A DNA stretch of 64,000 nucleotides. Source: Anaerolinea sp. (GTDB taxonomy: Bacteria; Chloroflexota; Anaerolineae; Anaerolineales; Anaerolineaceae). Positions 9,883-18,505 of this stretch are shown piece after piece. Below the pieces are notes generated by a model. That model saw only the letters and a program-made list of their open reading frames with translations, ran no database searches and had not been told where the DNA came from. The DNA is taken from NCBI GenBank assembly GCA_020725865.1, contig DYEC01000004.1, positions 124,001 to 188,000 of the forward strand. The letters run 5' to 3'. Numbering within the stretch: the first letter of the stretch is position 1; each line of letters opens with the position of its first letter. The position numbers and the translations under genes were made by a program.

Positions 9883-10332
9883 TTAATTGGGATCATTTAT
9901 CAACTTCGATTTGTGAGAAAAGATCAAGTTAAAGAATTTTGCTACTGCTGCCGAAGTGCTCTGTAGCCATAACACTGGCTGAACCAATCGGTTTGCCCAC
10001 ACAAGAACGAAAAAGGAGAACTGAAAGATATAAGTTCTGACGATTAATGAATAGACGGGTAGAATTTTCAACACTTTCGCCAGACCATAGATGAGGGCTG
10101 CCAGGATTCCTATTGCGATCAGTCCTGCAGGTAAGAGTGGGAGAATTAGGATGACAATTGAGATACTTGACCAATGTGTGCCACTATCCGCACTGTAAGA
10201 AGTTCCAATAATAGAAAGCCCAGCAAGCACTATGAATACCAAAACAAGCAAGGCTACCGGTAGCCAGATTTGCCACAGTACCTGGCGTCGGTGAATCTCC
10301 AGGGTAGATAGTTCAATAGTTGTTCTTTTCAT
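9883..10332 (-). CDS. Small integral membrane protein of unknown function
   Basis: 149 residues with about three hydrophobic segments (residues about 20-43, 58-80 and 95-113) and a short charged tail. No catalytic motif is seen and no ribosome site lies before ATG 10332. It precedes the 67-residue membrane protein and the PfkB gene on the same strand, probably as the head of that transcript, and is divergent from trmI. Confidence 0.6.
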   Translation of the reverse strand: MKRTTIELSTLEIHRRQVLWQIWLPVALLVLVFIVLAGLSIIGTSYSADSGTHWSSISIVILILPLLPAGLIAIGILAALIYGLAKVLKILPVYSLIVRTYIFQFSFFVLVWANRLVQPVLWLQSTSAAVAKFFNLIFSHKSKLINDPN

Positions 10333-10410
10333 GTTATTTATTTTAGCATGTTTCTTTTCTTAAAAAAGTGTCTGAGTTGTAGGGATGATTTTTGCCGACC
10401 ATACATGTTT

Positions 10411-10440
10411 TTGGTTATGCCTCACTCAATCGGCTATAAT
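10411..10440 (+). promoter_or_regulatory. Candidate promoter of trmI
   Basis: TTGGTT at 10411 and TATAAT at 10435-10440 are separated by 18 bases and lie about 45 bases upstream of the trmI ATG. This is a sigma-70-like arrangement judged by eye. Confidence 0.45.
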
Positions 10441-10487
10441 TGTGCAGCGGGTAGCTGGATTCTTTGACCCCGCAGGGAGAGATAACT

Positions 10488-11345
10488 ATGTCCTGGAATT
10501 TGCACAGCACACACGCTCAGGCAGGTGATCTGGTAGAACTGGTTGGCTTGCGACATTCACATTTTATTTTTCGACTGGAACAGGGCGGAAAACTTGAAAC
10601 CCATCGGGGCATTGTATATCACGACGATTTGATTGGCAAACCGTGGGGGATGCAGGTTTTCAGCCATTTGGGTAATCCTTTTTTTCTACTTCAGCCTTCT
10701 TTGGGTGATTTGCTGTTGGATACACCGCGTATTACTCAGATTATGTACCCCAAAGATATTGGTTTTGTTCTGGTCAATCTTGGTATTGGACCGGGACAAC
10801 ATGTTGTCGAGGCAGGGACAGGCTCCGGATCGTTAACATGTGCTCTAGCTTTTGCTGTTGGTTCAGGAGGCAGAGTTACGAGCTATGATACGCGTCCGGA
10901 TATTCAGAAACTTGCAATTGCGAATATTGACAGGCTTGGGTTGTCAGATCGGGTTTATTTCAAGTTGAAGGATATTGGGGAGGGGTTTGATGAGACTAAC
11001 GTTGACGCGCTGTTCCTTGATGTTCAGAACCCTTTTGATTACATGGAGCAAGTGCGCGCATGTATAAAACCGGGCGGTTTCTTTGGCAGTATTTTGCCGA
11101 CGGTCAATCAGGTTATTCACTTGCTCACAGCATTGAAACAAAACAACTTTGCTTTTATTGAGGTTTGTGAGGTATTATTGCGTTATTATCGAACGGATGT
11201 AAATCATTTCAGACCTACTGATAGAATGGTAGCGCATACGGGTTTTCTGGTCTTTGCGCGCCCGGTCATTTTCGTTAATGAAGACACACGCAGCGAACTG
11301 CTTGATGACTCTTCAGGAATTGTTTTGCAGTCATCGGATGAATAG
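10488..11345 (+). CDS. trmI: tRNA (adenine-58 N1)-methyltransferase TrmI
   Basis: A Rossmann-fold SAM methyltransferase that makes m1A58 in the tRNA T-loop. The SAM motif VEAGTGSGSLT lies about residue 108. The N-terminal beta domain with a GKPWG turn and the motif ALFLDVQNP are typical of TrmI. ATG 10488 is chosen because AGGGAGA precedes it by about ten bases; the longer frame would need a TTG at 10464 with no ribosome site. This gives 285 residues. Confidence 0.85.
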   Translation: MSWNLHSTHAQAGDLVELVGLRHSHFIFRLEQGGKLETHRGIVYHDDLIGKPWGMQVFSHLGNPFFLLQPSLGDLLLDTPRITQIMYPKDIGFVLVNLGIGPGQHVVEAGTGSGSLTCALAFAVGSGGRVTSYDTRPDIQKLAIANIDRLGLSDRVYFKLKDIGEGFDETNVDALFLDVQNPFDYMEQVRACIKPGGFFGSILPTVNQVIHLLTALKQNNFAFIEVCEVLLRYYRTDVNHFRPTDRMVAHTGFLVFARPVIFVNEDTRSELLDDSSGIVLQSSDE

Positions 11346-11405
11346 CTCGTAGCATAGAACCATTGCTTTAGGGAACGACGCCAAAGGGATGGCAGAATTT
11401 ATACT

Positions 11406-11999
11406 ATGAATGTTGATCACCTAACCGAAAATCGTATTGTTGAGCTTTTGAGAAAGAATTCACATCAAACTTGTGCAGGGGTGCCAAATCCTTCCTATCG
11501 CCGCGCGGCAGTATTGGTCCCCCTGGTGTTAGTAGAAAACAATTGGCATTTGTTGTTCACCCGCCGAACCGAAGAAGTTCAATACCACAAGGGGCAGGTT
11601 TCATTTCCGGGTGGGGCGGCTGAACCCAGAGATCGAAGCATAGAGCACACCGCGTTGCGTGAAGCGTGCGAAGAGATCGGCGTGCGTCCACGGTATGTAC
11701 GGGTGCTGGGACAGCTTGAACCAGTTACAACGATTTCACAATACCTGGTCACCCCTGTTGTCGGTCGTATAAAGTGGCCGCTGGTGACGAAGCCTGCTCC
11801 AAATGAAGTCAGCCGCATTTTTACGATACCGTTGGAGTGGCTGGCAGAACGTTCTAACTGGGAGGAGCGCCCTTATGAGTTGCCTGATGGCAATATCCAT
11901 CAGGTGATATTTTTCCGCGAGTATGATGGTGAATTATTATGGGGAATTTCTGCCAAAATTACCCTGATGCTTTTGAAATTACTGAACTTATTAAGTTAA
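11406..11999 (+). CDS. Nudix hydrolase, CoA diphosphatase type
   Basis: A 197-residue Nudix enzyme. The Nudix box is read from SFPGGAAEP through REACEEIGV (residues about 70-95), with the metal-binding Glu residues in REACEE. Just before it lies a stretch ending HKGQVSFPGG, the extra signature of CoA pyrophosphatases (NudL/YeaB group), which cut CoA to phosphopantetheine and 3',5'-ADP. The gene is 60 bases after trmI on the same strand and is followed by a hairpin. Confidence 0.87.
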   Translation: MNVDHLTENRIVELLRKNSHQTCAGVPNPSYRRAAVLVPLVLVENNWHLLFTRRTEEVQYHKGQVSFPGGAAEPRDRSIEHTALREACEEIGVRPRYVRVLGQLEPVTTISQYLVTPVVGRIKWPLVTKPAPNEVSRIFTIPLEWLAERSNWEERPYELPDGNIHQVIFFREYDGELLWGISAKITLMLLKLLNLLS

Positions 12000-12001
12000 G
12001 T

Positions 12002-12028
12002 TGAACAGCGGCAAAAAGCCGCTGTTCA
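12002..12028. terminator. Hairpin between convergent nudix and rplY genes
   Basis: A perfect 11-bp inverted repeat (tgaacagcggc / gccgctgttca) with a five-base A loop directly after the Nudix stop. Neither side has a strong U run, so it is a plausible bidirectional but weak intrinsic terminator. Confidence 0.6.
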
Positions 12029-12063
12029 GTGACAGGTAAGTAACAGGTTGAGGAATTATTATC

Positions 12064-12705
12064 CTAATCTGGGATTTCCTCTTCCTTCTTGCCCTTTTCA
12101 ATGACTTCTGGTTCAGCACCCTCGGCAACTTCCTCGACAATTTCTTCCTCTGCGGTGCCGCCGGTGATAATGACAATCATTTCGTCCTTGTCTTCCAGAA
12201 TTTCGACCTTGTCACCGAGATTCAAGTCGCGCACATATATGCCATCCCCAATCTCTTGCAAGTTAGAGATATCTACAACAATTCGGTCAGGCAAATCTTG
12301 TGGCAGGCACTCAACTTCGATCTCTTCCAAACCGGTGAGAACCACACCATTGTAGACCTTAACAGCAGGTGATGTGCCAGTGAGCACAACGCCAACTTTG
12401 GCACGGATTTTTTCCGTCAACGAAACCACTTGAAAATCCACATGGAGTAGTTCGTTTTTAATGAAGTCGCGTTGTTTTTCGCGAACCAGTGCAGCATGTT
12501 CCTTGCCATCCAAATTGATGGTCACAAGACTGGAAGAGGTCAGGTGACTGAGTGCCAGCGTGGCATCATGGCGATCCAGAGTAATTGGTGTTGGGTTGAA
12601 GTTGTGACCGTAAAGCACGGCTGGGAGTTTTCCTTGACGACGGAGCGCGCCTACTTTCTTCCCCGTCACATCACGCTGAGTTGCATAAATTGTAATTTTT
12701 TCCAT
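12064..12705 (-). CDS. rplY: 50S ribosomal protein L25, general stress (Ctc/TL5) form
   Basis: 213 residues: an N-terminal 5S rRNA-binding L25 domain (about 1-92) starting ITIYATQRDVTGKKVG, then the TL5/CTC C-terminal beta domain (about 93-185), then an acidic tail rich in Glu. It binds 5S rRNA in the large subunit central protuberance. AAGGA lies before ATG 12705. The acidic tail is normal for the long form. Confidence 0.93.
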   Translation of the reverse strand: MEKITIYATQRDVTGKKVGALRRQGKLPAVLYGHNFNPTPITLDRHDATLALSHLTSSSLVTINLDGKEHAALVREKQRDFIKNELLHVDFQVVSLTEKIRAKVGVVLTGTSPAVKVYNGVVLTGLEEIEVECLPQDLPDRIVVDISNLQEIGDGIYVRDLNLGDKVEILEDKDEMIVIITGGTAEEEIVEEVAEGAEPEVIEKGKKEEEIPD

Positions 12706-12896
12706 CTTTTCTTCCTTCGAGCGCCTCTCACCCAGTAAAAGGTTACCCTCGCTCTATAATAATTTTCGGCATGCAAGCTGAGGTTAGATTTTATCGGTCA
12801 TTGCTTGTTTCGTCAAGAAAAAAGGTCGATTTCACCGCTACATTACATATTCGGCAGAAGCAAAAATATAAAATAGTGCTGATCGAATGGCATTTA

Positions 12897-14285
12897 TTAT
12901 CCCCCCATGCATTCGTGTGCAGCTATGGACATGATTTCGCCAAGCGTAGGAAAGCCGTGACAGACTCTTTCCATCTCCTCCAGTGTATGACCGTTGGCGG
13001 TAGCAAAGATGATTTCCCCAAGCAGTTCTTGAACATTGGCTCCAATCATGTGTGTGCCTAAAATCAGATGGGTATCAGCATCGGCGACTAGTTTCAACCA
13101 GCCAGTCGTATCTCCCTGGCATATTGCCATGCTGTTACAAGAGAAAGGTATCCGCGCAGTTTTGACACGATACCCCCGCTGATGAGCCATTTCGGCAGTT
13201 ATTCCAAAAGATGCAATTTGAGGGTGGCAATAGGTGATCTTGGGCATGTTTTCGTAGTTAAGCAACGCTGGATTATGTCCGGCAATCTTTTCTGCAACAT
13301 ACCGTCCCATTTCACGGCCGGCAGCAGCCAGCATCAATTTTCCATTGACGTCGCCAATCGCCCAGATGCCCGGAATGCTAGTTTGCATGTGTTCATCGGT
13401 TTCGATCACGCCATTGTCTCCCAGTTTTACTCCTATCTCTTCCAGTCCGAGCCCTTCGCTGTTATGTTTGAAACTGACTGCTTCCAACACCCGGGCAACA
13501 CGAACCGTTATTTTGTCTTGGCGTCCTTGAATATAGACTTCCGCATGGTCTGTAAAGCGTTGGATGGATTCAATGCACGCGTTAGTTATGACCCGAATAC
13601 CTCGAGTCATAAACGCTTTTTCTAGCTCCATGCCGATTTCCTGATCTTCGTATGGCACAAGGTGAGACAACATTTCGACAATGGTTACTTTAACGCCATA
13701 AGCGTTCCAGAATGAGGCAAATTCAACTCCCAACGCACCACCGCCGACAATCAGTACTGACTCGGGCTTCGTTTCCTCGAGGATAGCGTGGCGGTAATCC
13801 ATTACGACCCTGCCATCTGTTTCGATTCCTGGAACTTGCATGGGTGTAGCGCCCGTAGCAATCACAATGTGATCAGTCATAAATTGGACAGGATAATTTT
13901 CGCGGGTTATTACCTCAACTGTATTTTTGTTCACTACTCTGGCAATCCCCGAAAGAAAGTCCACACCGCTTTGCTGTAACTTACTTGTTATTTGGTCGGA
14001 CAGAGTCTTTGCCACCTGACGACTGCGCAGAATGGCAGCCTTGTAATCCAGTTCAAGATTGGCTGCCGAAAAGCCGAATTGCCTGCCCGAATTTCCTAAT
14101 GTCCAAGCAATTTCGGCATTCTTCAAAAGGGCTTTTGTTGGCACAGCGCCCATGTTTACACAGGTGCCGCCCGCGGTGTCTTTTTCGACAATCAAGACTT
14201 TCAAGCCAAGTTTAGCGCTACGTAGCGCAGCTTCCACTCCTGAGGGTCCTGAACCGACAATGATAAGGTTGTAATTGTTGTTCAT
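12897..14285 (-). CDS. Dihydrolipoamide dehydrogenase-like flavoprotein lacking the redox disulfide
   Basis: A 462-residue FAD/NAD(P) oxidoreductase of the pyridine-nucleotide disulfide family. The FAD-binding GSGPSG lies at 11-16, a second GGGALGVEFA Rossmann motif mid-protein, and AIGDVNG in the FAD tail. The redox site reads GGTCVNMGAVP: Cys42 is kept but the partner is Ala47. The C-terminal catalytic His-Pro-Thr is Phe445-Pro-Thr, with Glu450 kept. Classical lipoamide or glutathione reduction is therefore unlikely; SthA-type transhydrogenases also lack the second Cys. ATG 14285 is chosen since GGAG lies six bases ahead. Divergent from the Ser/Thr kinase; no 2-oxoacid dehydrogenase genes are near. 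Confidence 0.85.
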   Translation of the reverse strand: MNNNYNLIIVGSGPSGVEAALRSAKLGLKVLIVEKDTAGGTCVNMGAVPTKALLKNAEIAWTLGNSGRQFGFSAANLELDYKAAILRSRQVAKTLSDQITSKLQQSGVDFLSGIARVVNKNTVEVITRENYPVQFMTDHIVIATGATPMQVPGIETDGRVVMDYRHAILEETKPESVLIVGGGALGVEFASFWNAYGVKVTIVEMLSHLVPYEDQEIGMELEKAFMTRGIRVITNACIESIQRFTDHAEVYIQGRQDKITVRVARVLEAVSFKHNSEGLGLEEIGVKLGDNGVIETDEHMQTSIPGIWAIGDVNGKLMLAAAGREMGRYVAEKIAGHNPALLNYENMPKITYCHPQIASFGITAEMAHQRGYRVKTARIPFSCNSMAICQGDTTGWLKLVADADTHLILGTHMIGANVQELLGEIIFATANGHTLEEMERVCHGFPTLGEIMSIAAHECMGG

Positions 14286-14308
14286 AACATTCTCCAAATG
14301 AGGTGTTG

Positions 14309-14314
14309 TATAAT
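14309..14314 (+). promoter_or_regulatory. Candidate -10 box for the Ser/Thr kinase gene
   Basis: TATAAT in the 66-base divergent gap, 24 bases before the AGGAGG ribosome site of the kinase. No convincing -35 box is seen. Confidence 0.3.
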
Positions 14315-14351
14315 CATTTCAAAGGTGCGTTATTCAAGGAGGAATGCTGGG

Positions 14352-15896
14352 ATGGCAATGTTTGATATCGTTGGAAAAAATCTGGGGCGTTATCATATTA
14401 TCGAAAGGTTGGGCGAGGGTGGCATGGCAGCAGTGTACAAAGCCTATGATACTGCCCTTGAGCGTTATGTGGCGGTTAAGGTTATTTTACCCGGTCAACA
14501 GCATTCTGAAATATTCTTAAAGCGTTTTGAACGCGAGGCAAAGTCGCTTGCCAAGGTCAGCCATCCAAATATTGTTCCGGTGCATGATTTTGGCGAAGAA
14601 GAAGGAGTACCCTATCTTGTGATGGAGTTTCTTCCGGGGGGCACGCTCAAGCAAAAGATGGGAACACCCATGCCATATAACGAAGCTGCAAAAATGCTTC
14701 TCCCTATCGCCCGGGCGCTTGAGTATGCACATCGGGAAGGTATTGTACACCGGGATGTAAAACCGGCGAATATTTTAATTACCAAAGCCGGCGATGTAAT
14801 GCTGTCCGATTTCGGCATTGCCAAGATTTTAGATGTAGAGGAAACCAGTCATTTAACCGGCACGGGGGTGGGGATTGGCACGCCGGATTATATGGCGCCT
14901 GAGCAAGGGATGGGGGTTCAGGTAGATTATCGCGCTGATATTTATTCATTGGGGGTTGTTTTTTACGAGCTGGTTACCGGTCGCAAGCCCTATGTGGCAG
15001 ATACCCCTATGGCAGTACTTTTAAAACACATCAGCGAGCCGCTTCCCAGGCCTCGTACTTACATGCCTAATCTACCAGATGCGGTGGAGCAGGTTATTTT
15101 CAAAGCGATGGCAAAGAAGCCTGAAGACCGTTACCAGAGCATGGGAGAGTTTGCCGTTGCACTAGAACGTATTGCTCAGATGAAATCTACTGATCTTATT
15201 GAGGAAGCCGAAACCAGGACAGCAGTTTACTCGGGTACGCCTCAAACACCTAAAGAGATTGCGACGCTTCCTGAAAAGCCAAGACCCAACAAGGTATTGC
15301 CTGTAGCAGGGGTTTTGGTTGGCGTTGTTTTGCTTGGAATTTGTGTAATTACCGGCGGCACTTTGTTATTAAGCCAGAGCGGGTTACTGGGTGGCGAAAA
15401 AAAACAGACTGAAACAAGCGTAGTGGGTAATCTTTCCCAATCCTCAACAGATAGTCAAACTGGGATGGAAACACAGACAAGTGGCTTGCCAACTATGCCC
15501 ACAAGTGCATTGCTGTTTACCGTCCAACCGCCGAGCGGGCCTCTAGGGTCACAAAGCGGCGGGGAATCCATTCCAACGGTATCACCGGAATTACTGGCAG
15601 ATTTTCCGAAAGATGTGCCTTTGGTTGAAGACCCTCAAAATTTTATGCGCATGACCGCCGAAGGCTCGATTACCTATACATTTATGACGAGTATGACCAT
15701 GCCAGAAGCAGTGAAGTTTTATCAAACTGGAATGGAAAAAAACGGATGGAAGGAGATTTATAAGAGTGAAACCGGGCAAATGATCTCCTTGACTTATAAT
15801 AAAGAGGAGGCTGCCACTCAGCGTGTTGTCATGATCACCTTTACCCCTTATGAAGAAGCAAAAGCGTGGGTGACGATTATGTTGATTGAAGAATGA
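14352..15896 (+). CDS. PknB-type Ser/Thr protein kinase with a single TM and outside sensor
   Basis: 515 residues from ATG 14352, nine bases after AGGAGG. The cytoplasmic kinase domain has the glycine loop GEGGMAAVY, Lys43 (VAVKVI), HRDVKPANIL with Asp135, DFG Asp153, and GTPDYMAPEQ. A Pro-rich linker leads to a TM helix (about 315-340). The outside part starts with a Ser/Thr/Gln-rich stretch, followed by a folded domain of about 80 residues around MPEAVKFYQTGMEKNGW. PASTA repeats, usual in PknB, are absent. It likely phosphorylates cytoplasmic proteins in response to an envelope signal. Confidence 0.93.
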   Translation: MAMFDIVGKNLGRYHIIERLGEGGMAAVYKAYDTALERYVAVKVILPGQQHSEIFLKRFEREAKSLAKVSHPNIVPVHDFGEEEGVPYLVMEFLPGGTLKQKMGTPMPYNEAAKMLLPIARALEYAHREGIVHRDVKPANILITKAGDVMLSDFGIAKILDVEETSHLTGTGVGIGTPDYMAPEQGMGVQVDYRADIYSLGVVFYELVTGRKPYVADTPMAVLLKHISEPLPRPRTYMPNLPDAVEQVIFKAMAKKPEDRYQSMGEFAVALERIAQMKSTDLIEEAETRTAVYSGTPQTPKEIATLPEKPRPNKVLPVAGVLVGVVLLGICVITGGTLLLSQSGLLGGEKKQTETSVVGNLSQSSTDSQTGMETQTSGLPTMPTSALLFTVQPPSGPLGSQSGGESIPTVSPELLADFPKDVPLVEDPQNFMRMTAEGSITYTFMTSMTMPEAVKFYQTGMEKNGWKEIYKSETGQMISLTYNKEEAATQRVVMITFTPYEEAKAWVTIMLIEE

Positions 15897-15927
15897 AGCA
15901 GTTTTATTTCTTAGGGTACTTTTTGGT

Positions 15928-16935
15928 TTACTTGACCTGGTCAATCAGAAGGGTTTTACGAACAGGGTCAGCAATTAGATAGAATACATTGAAGGTCTCT
16001 AGCACATTTCCCTTGCGGGTGACATAGCGGAGCGTAACATACACCGGTGCTGGATTTGCATTCCAGTCCTGAAGGTATGCCGTAAGCACTTCTACTTTTT
16101 CGATGGTGTTCCACCAATTTGAATAAACCACAAATGGATCATTTCCGGCGATGCTACAACAGCTTGATTGAAACTTGGGGGATAACATTGTCCAGGCACG
16201 CTCGTATTTACGGTTGTTGAGTGTATTATAGTAATCACGGATGAACTGTTCCGGGTTGGGATAGGCATCTCGTTGCCATGGTGTCAGGGTAGGTGTCGCT
16301 TGTGGGATGGTTTCAAGAGATGATAACGTAATAATTGCCACTGGAGATGGCGTTTGAGCGAGCCGGATGCCGGGAAAAGGTGGGGTCAGTGTCAGTTTTG
16401 CCAGTACGGTTGCTGCTCCTTGAGTGTATAGCATCTGAACAGACTGGGTGATAAAATGATCCGGAGAAGAAAATAACGACGAGCTAATTTGGCTGAAAAC
16501 GAAAACGATGCTGGCAATCAGTATAAATAGCGGGATGACCACCCATATCCACGTAAAGCTTCCGCCCTGAGATTGTTTGTGTACCTGGACCTGGTAAGTG
16601 CCAGCGACGATTTTTGTCCCCGCATTACTGTTAATGAGCAACAGAAAATCCACATAATAGGGTTTGGTTTGCCAGCTCGAGGGTGTTTGTGGCTCAAGAT
16701 GGACAGTGTGTTGACTGCTTTCCCCACTATTTAGACGAAAATTTGTGGGAGAAACTTTGACCCAACTTACCTGGGGAATGATTCTGCCAGCGAGAGTCCC
16801 TGTTCCTGTGTTCGTGATAGCAAGTTGTGCAGTAGGTAATTCAGAGGCCTCAAGTGCTGGATTAAAAATCCCGAAATCCAGGCAATCAGATGATATCTGG
16901 ATTTCTGGGTTAGGAACCGGTTTGTCAGATAACAT
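15928..16935 (-). CDS. Single-TM protein with Ig-like and NTF2-like domains
   Basis: 335 residues. Residues 10-110 form an Ig-like beta domain with the pattern CLDFG...ITNTGTGTLAG...VSPTNFRLNSGE, common beside or within Chloroflexi kinases. A TM helix spans about 130-152. The C-terminal 110 residues starting at PNPEQFIRDYYNTLNNRKYERAW look like an NTF2/SnoaL-type cone domain. No catalytic residues are evident. It converges with the kinase gene, ending 31 bases away; a functional tie is inference only. Confidence 0.65.
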   Translation of the reverse strand: MLSDKPVPNPEIQISSDCLDFGIFNPALEASELPTAQLAITNTGTGTLAGRIIPQVSWVKVSPTNFRLNSGESSQHTVHLEPQTPSSWQTKPYYVDFLLLINSNAGTKIVAGTYQVQVHKQSQGGSFTWIWVVIPLFILIASIVFVFSQISSSLFSSPDHFITQSVQMLYTQGAATVLAKLTLTPPFPGIRLAQTPSPVAIITLSSLETIPQATPTLTPWQRDAYPNPEQFIRDYYNTLNNRKYERAWTMLSPKFQSSCCSIAGNDPFVVYSNWWNTIEKVEVLTAYLQDWNANPAPVYVTLRYVTRKGNVLETFNVFYLIADPVRKTLLIDQVK

Positions 16936-16958
16936 CTCAGGGCATTTTTGAGTCCGTA

Positions 16959-17843
16959 TCAGACTTCTGAAGCTTCTGGCAAGATCAACCGAGTTGAACG
17001 CCTTGCTGCGATCTCATTGATTGCCAATGCCGCCAGAACAAGCGCTCCGCCAGTCAGCAGGTTAAGCACATTAGTCTTTTCGCCAAACACAAGCAGTGAG
17101 ACAGTAACCGCCAGAGGAATTTTGAGGTCATTGAAGATTGCCAGCGCGCCGGCGTTGGTGCGACGGGCGCCAAAATTCCAGAGAAAGAAACCAATACCCG
17201 AAGCAATTAATCCTAAATAAAGCAAAGCCAGAATTTGTTTTTGTGTAAATACGGTTTTGCTCCAATCTGCAAACATCAGACTGGAAATTGCAGTGGTAAG
17301 AATAGCCCCAAGATACAACAAAGCGAAGATGTGCTGATCTTTGATTTGTGGTCTGTTGGCAAGCAGTTGTTTATAAGCAATCTGTCCATAGGCAAAACAA
17401 ATATTGGAAACCTGAACGAATAGAAAGCCAACCCAGAGTTCCCATTGAAGTAGATTCTGCCCATTGACGATAGCTGTGCCTGCAATGGTGAGCAGAGTGG
17501 TTAAGAAATTTAACTTGTAGAAATGCTTTTGATAAACATTGTGAATAAGAGTTACATAGAGCGGGGTGAAGATGGTAAAGAGGGCTACCTGAAAGGACTT
17601 CAAGTATTGGAAGGAGTAAATATAGGTGATGTACATTAGCCCATATTGAACAGCTCCGATCCCCATCAGCTTCAAAGCCAGTTTTCGATCAATGCTCTTT
17701 AAACGCAGGAAAGGTGCAAATAACACAAACGAAATCGCCAGACGTATAAAGGCAACAATATTCGGGTTCAGTCCCGTGAGAGCGTCCTTAATAATCCCAA
17801 AAGAGAATGCCCAAATGATAGAAACAATGAACAGGTAGAACAC
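16959..17843 (-). CDS. EamA/DMT-family transporter
   Basis: 294 residues with about ten TM helices in two five-helix repeats, starting FYLFIVSIIWAFSFGI. EamA proteins of the drug/metabolite transporter superfamily export amino acids or other small metabolites; the substrate is not predictable. The start is GTG 17843 with AAGGA about 12 bases ahead. It follows hpt on the same strand by 23 bases. Confidence 0.85.
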   Translation of the reverse strand: MFYLFIVSIIWAFSFGIIKDALTGLNPNIVAFIRLAISFVLFAPFLRLKSIDRKLALKLMGIGAVQYGLMYITYIYSFQYLKSFQVALFTIFTPLYVTLIHNVYQKHFYKLNFLTTLLTIAGTAIVNGQNLLQWELWVGFLFVQVSNICFAYGQIAYKQLLANRPQIKDQHIFALLYLGAILTTAISSLMFADWSKTVFTQKQILALLYLGLIASGIGFFLWNFGARRTNAGALAIFNDLKIPLAVTVSLLVFGEKTNVLNLLTGGALVLAALAINEIAARRSTRLILPEASEV

Positions 17844-17866
17844 AGCGAAATCATCCTTAAGAAAAA

Positions 17867-18436
17867 TTATTTTTTTGAAGCCAGATATTTGTCTAGATCA
17901 ACAGAGGCAATATACGGGAGGTTGCGTCCTTTTTCATCAATATCTAAACCATAGCCCACCACAAAATAATCGGGAATAGCAAAACCCAGATAATCAATTT
18001 TGATATCCACTTTGTGTCTGGGCACTTTATCCAACAAAGCACAGAGCCGCAAGCTGCGAGGGTTTCGGTCCAAAAGCAGCTTGCGGATGGTATAGAGCGT
18101 ATAGCCGGTATCCACGATGTCGTCAATGAGAATGACGTCCCAGCCGCTGATGTTGGTTTTATGATCAGAGTCAATGCGAATAAAACCACTGCTTTCAGAA
18201 CCTGAGTAAGATGAGACGGACATGAAGTCCATCGTGAGCGGTAGCTGAACTTTACGCATTAAGTCAGTGATAAACATGACACTACCGCGTAAAAGGCCCA
18301 GCAGGAGAAGCCTGTCTGAATCGCGGTAGTCGTTGGTGATTTGTTCACCGAGCTGGGAAACTCTTTCCTCGATTTGTTCCTGAGTGATGATAATTTTGTC
18401 AATAAAATTATAAGGAAATTTGGGCGCGGTTTGCAT
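17867..18436 (-). CDS. hpt: Hypoxanthine(-guanine) phosphoribosyltransferase
   Basis: 189 residues. The PRPP-binding motif VILIDDIVDTGYTL lies near residue 105. LLGLLRGSVMFITDLMR in the first half and the C-terminal YFVVGYGLDIDEKGRNLPYI, the Hpt signature, are clear. It salvages hypoxanthine and guanine to IMP and GMP using PRPP. GGAGG lies ten bases before ATG 18436. Members close to tilS/ftsH are common elsewhere; that context is absent here. Confidence 0.95.
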   Translation of the reverse strand: MQTAPKFPYNFIDKIIITQEQIEERVSQLGEQITNDYRDSDRLLLLGLLRGSVMFITDLMRKVQLPLTMDFMSVSSYSGSESSGFIRIDSDHKTNISGWDVILIDDIVDTGYTLYTIRKLLLDRNPRSLRLCALLDKVPRHKVDIKIDYLGFAIPDYFVVGYGLDIDEKGRNLPYIASVDLDKYLASKK

Positions 18437-18505
18437 GGCAGGCGTACCTCCGCATCTGTAAAATGTAAGCGAATGCGCTCCTATTTTACCCCAAAAAGGT
18501 TTCTT

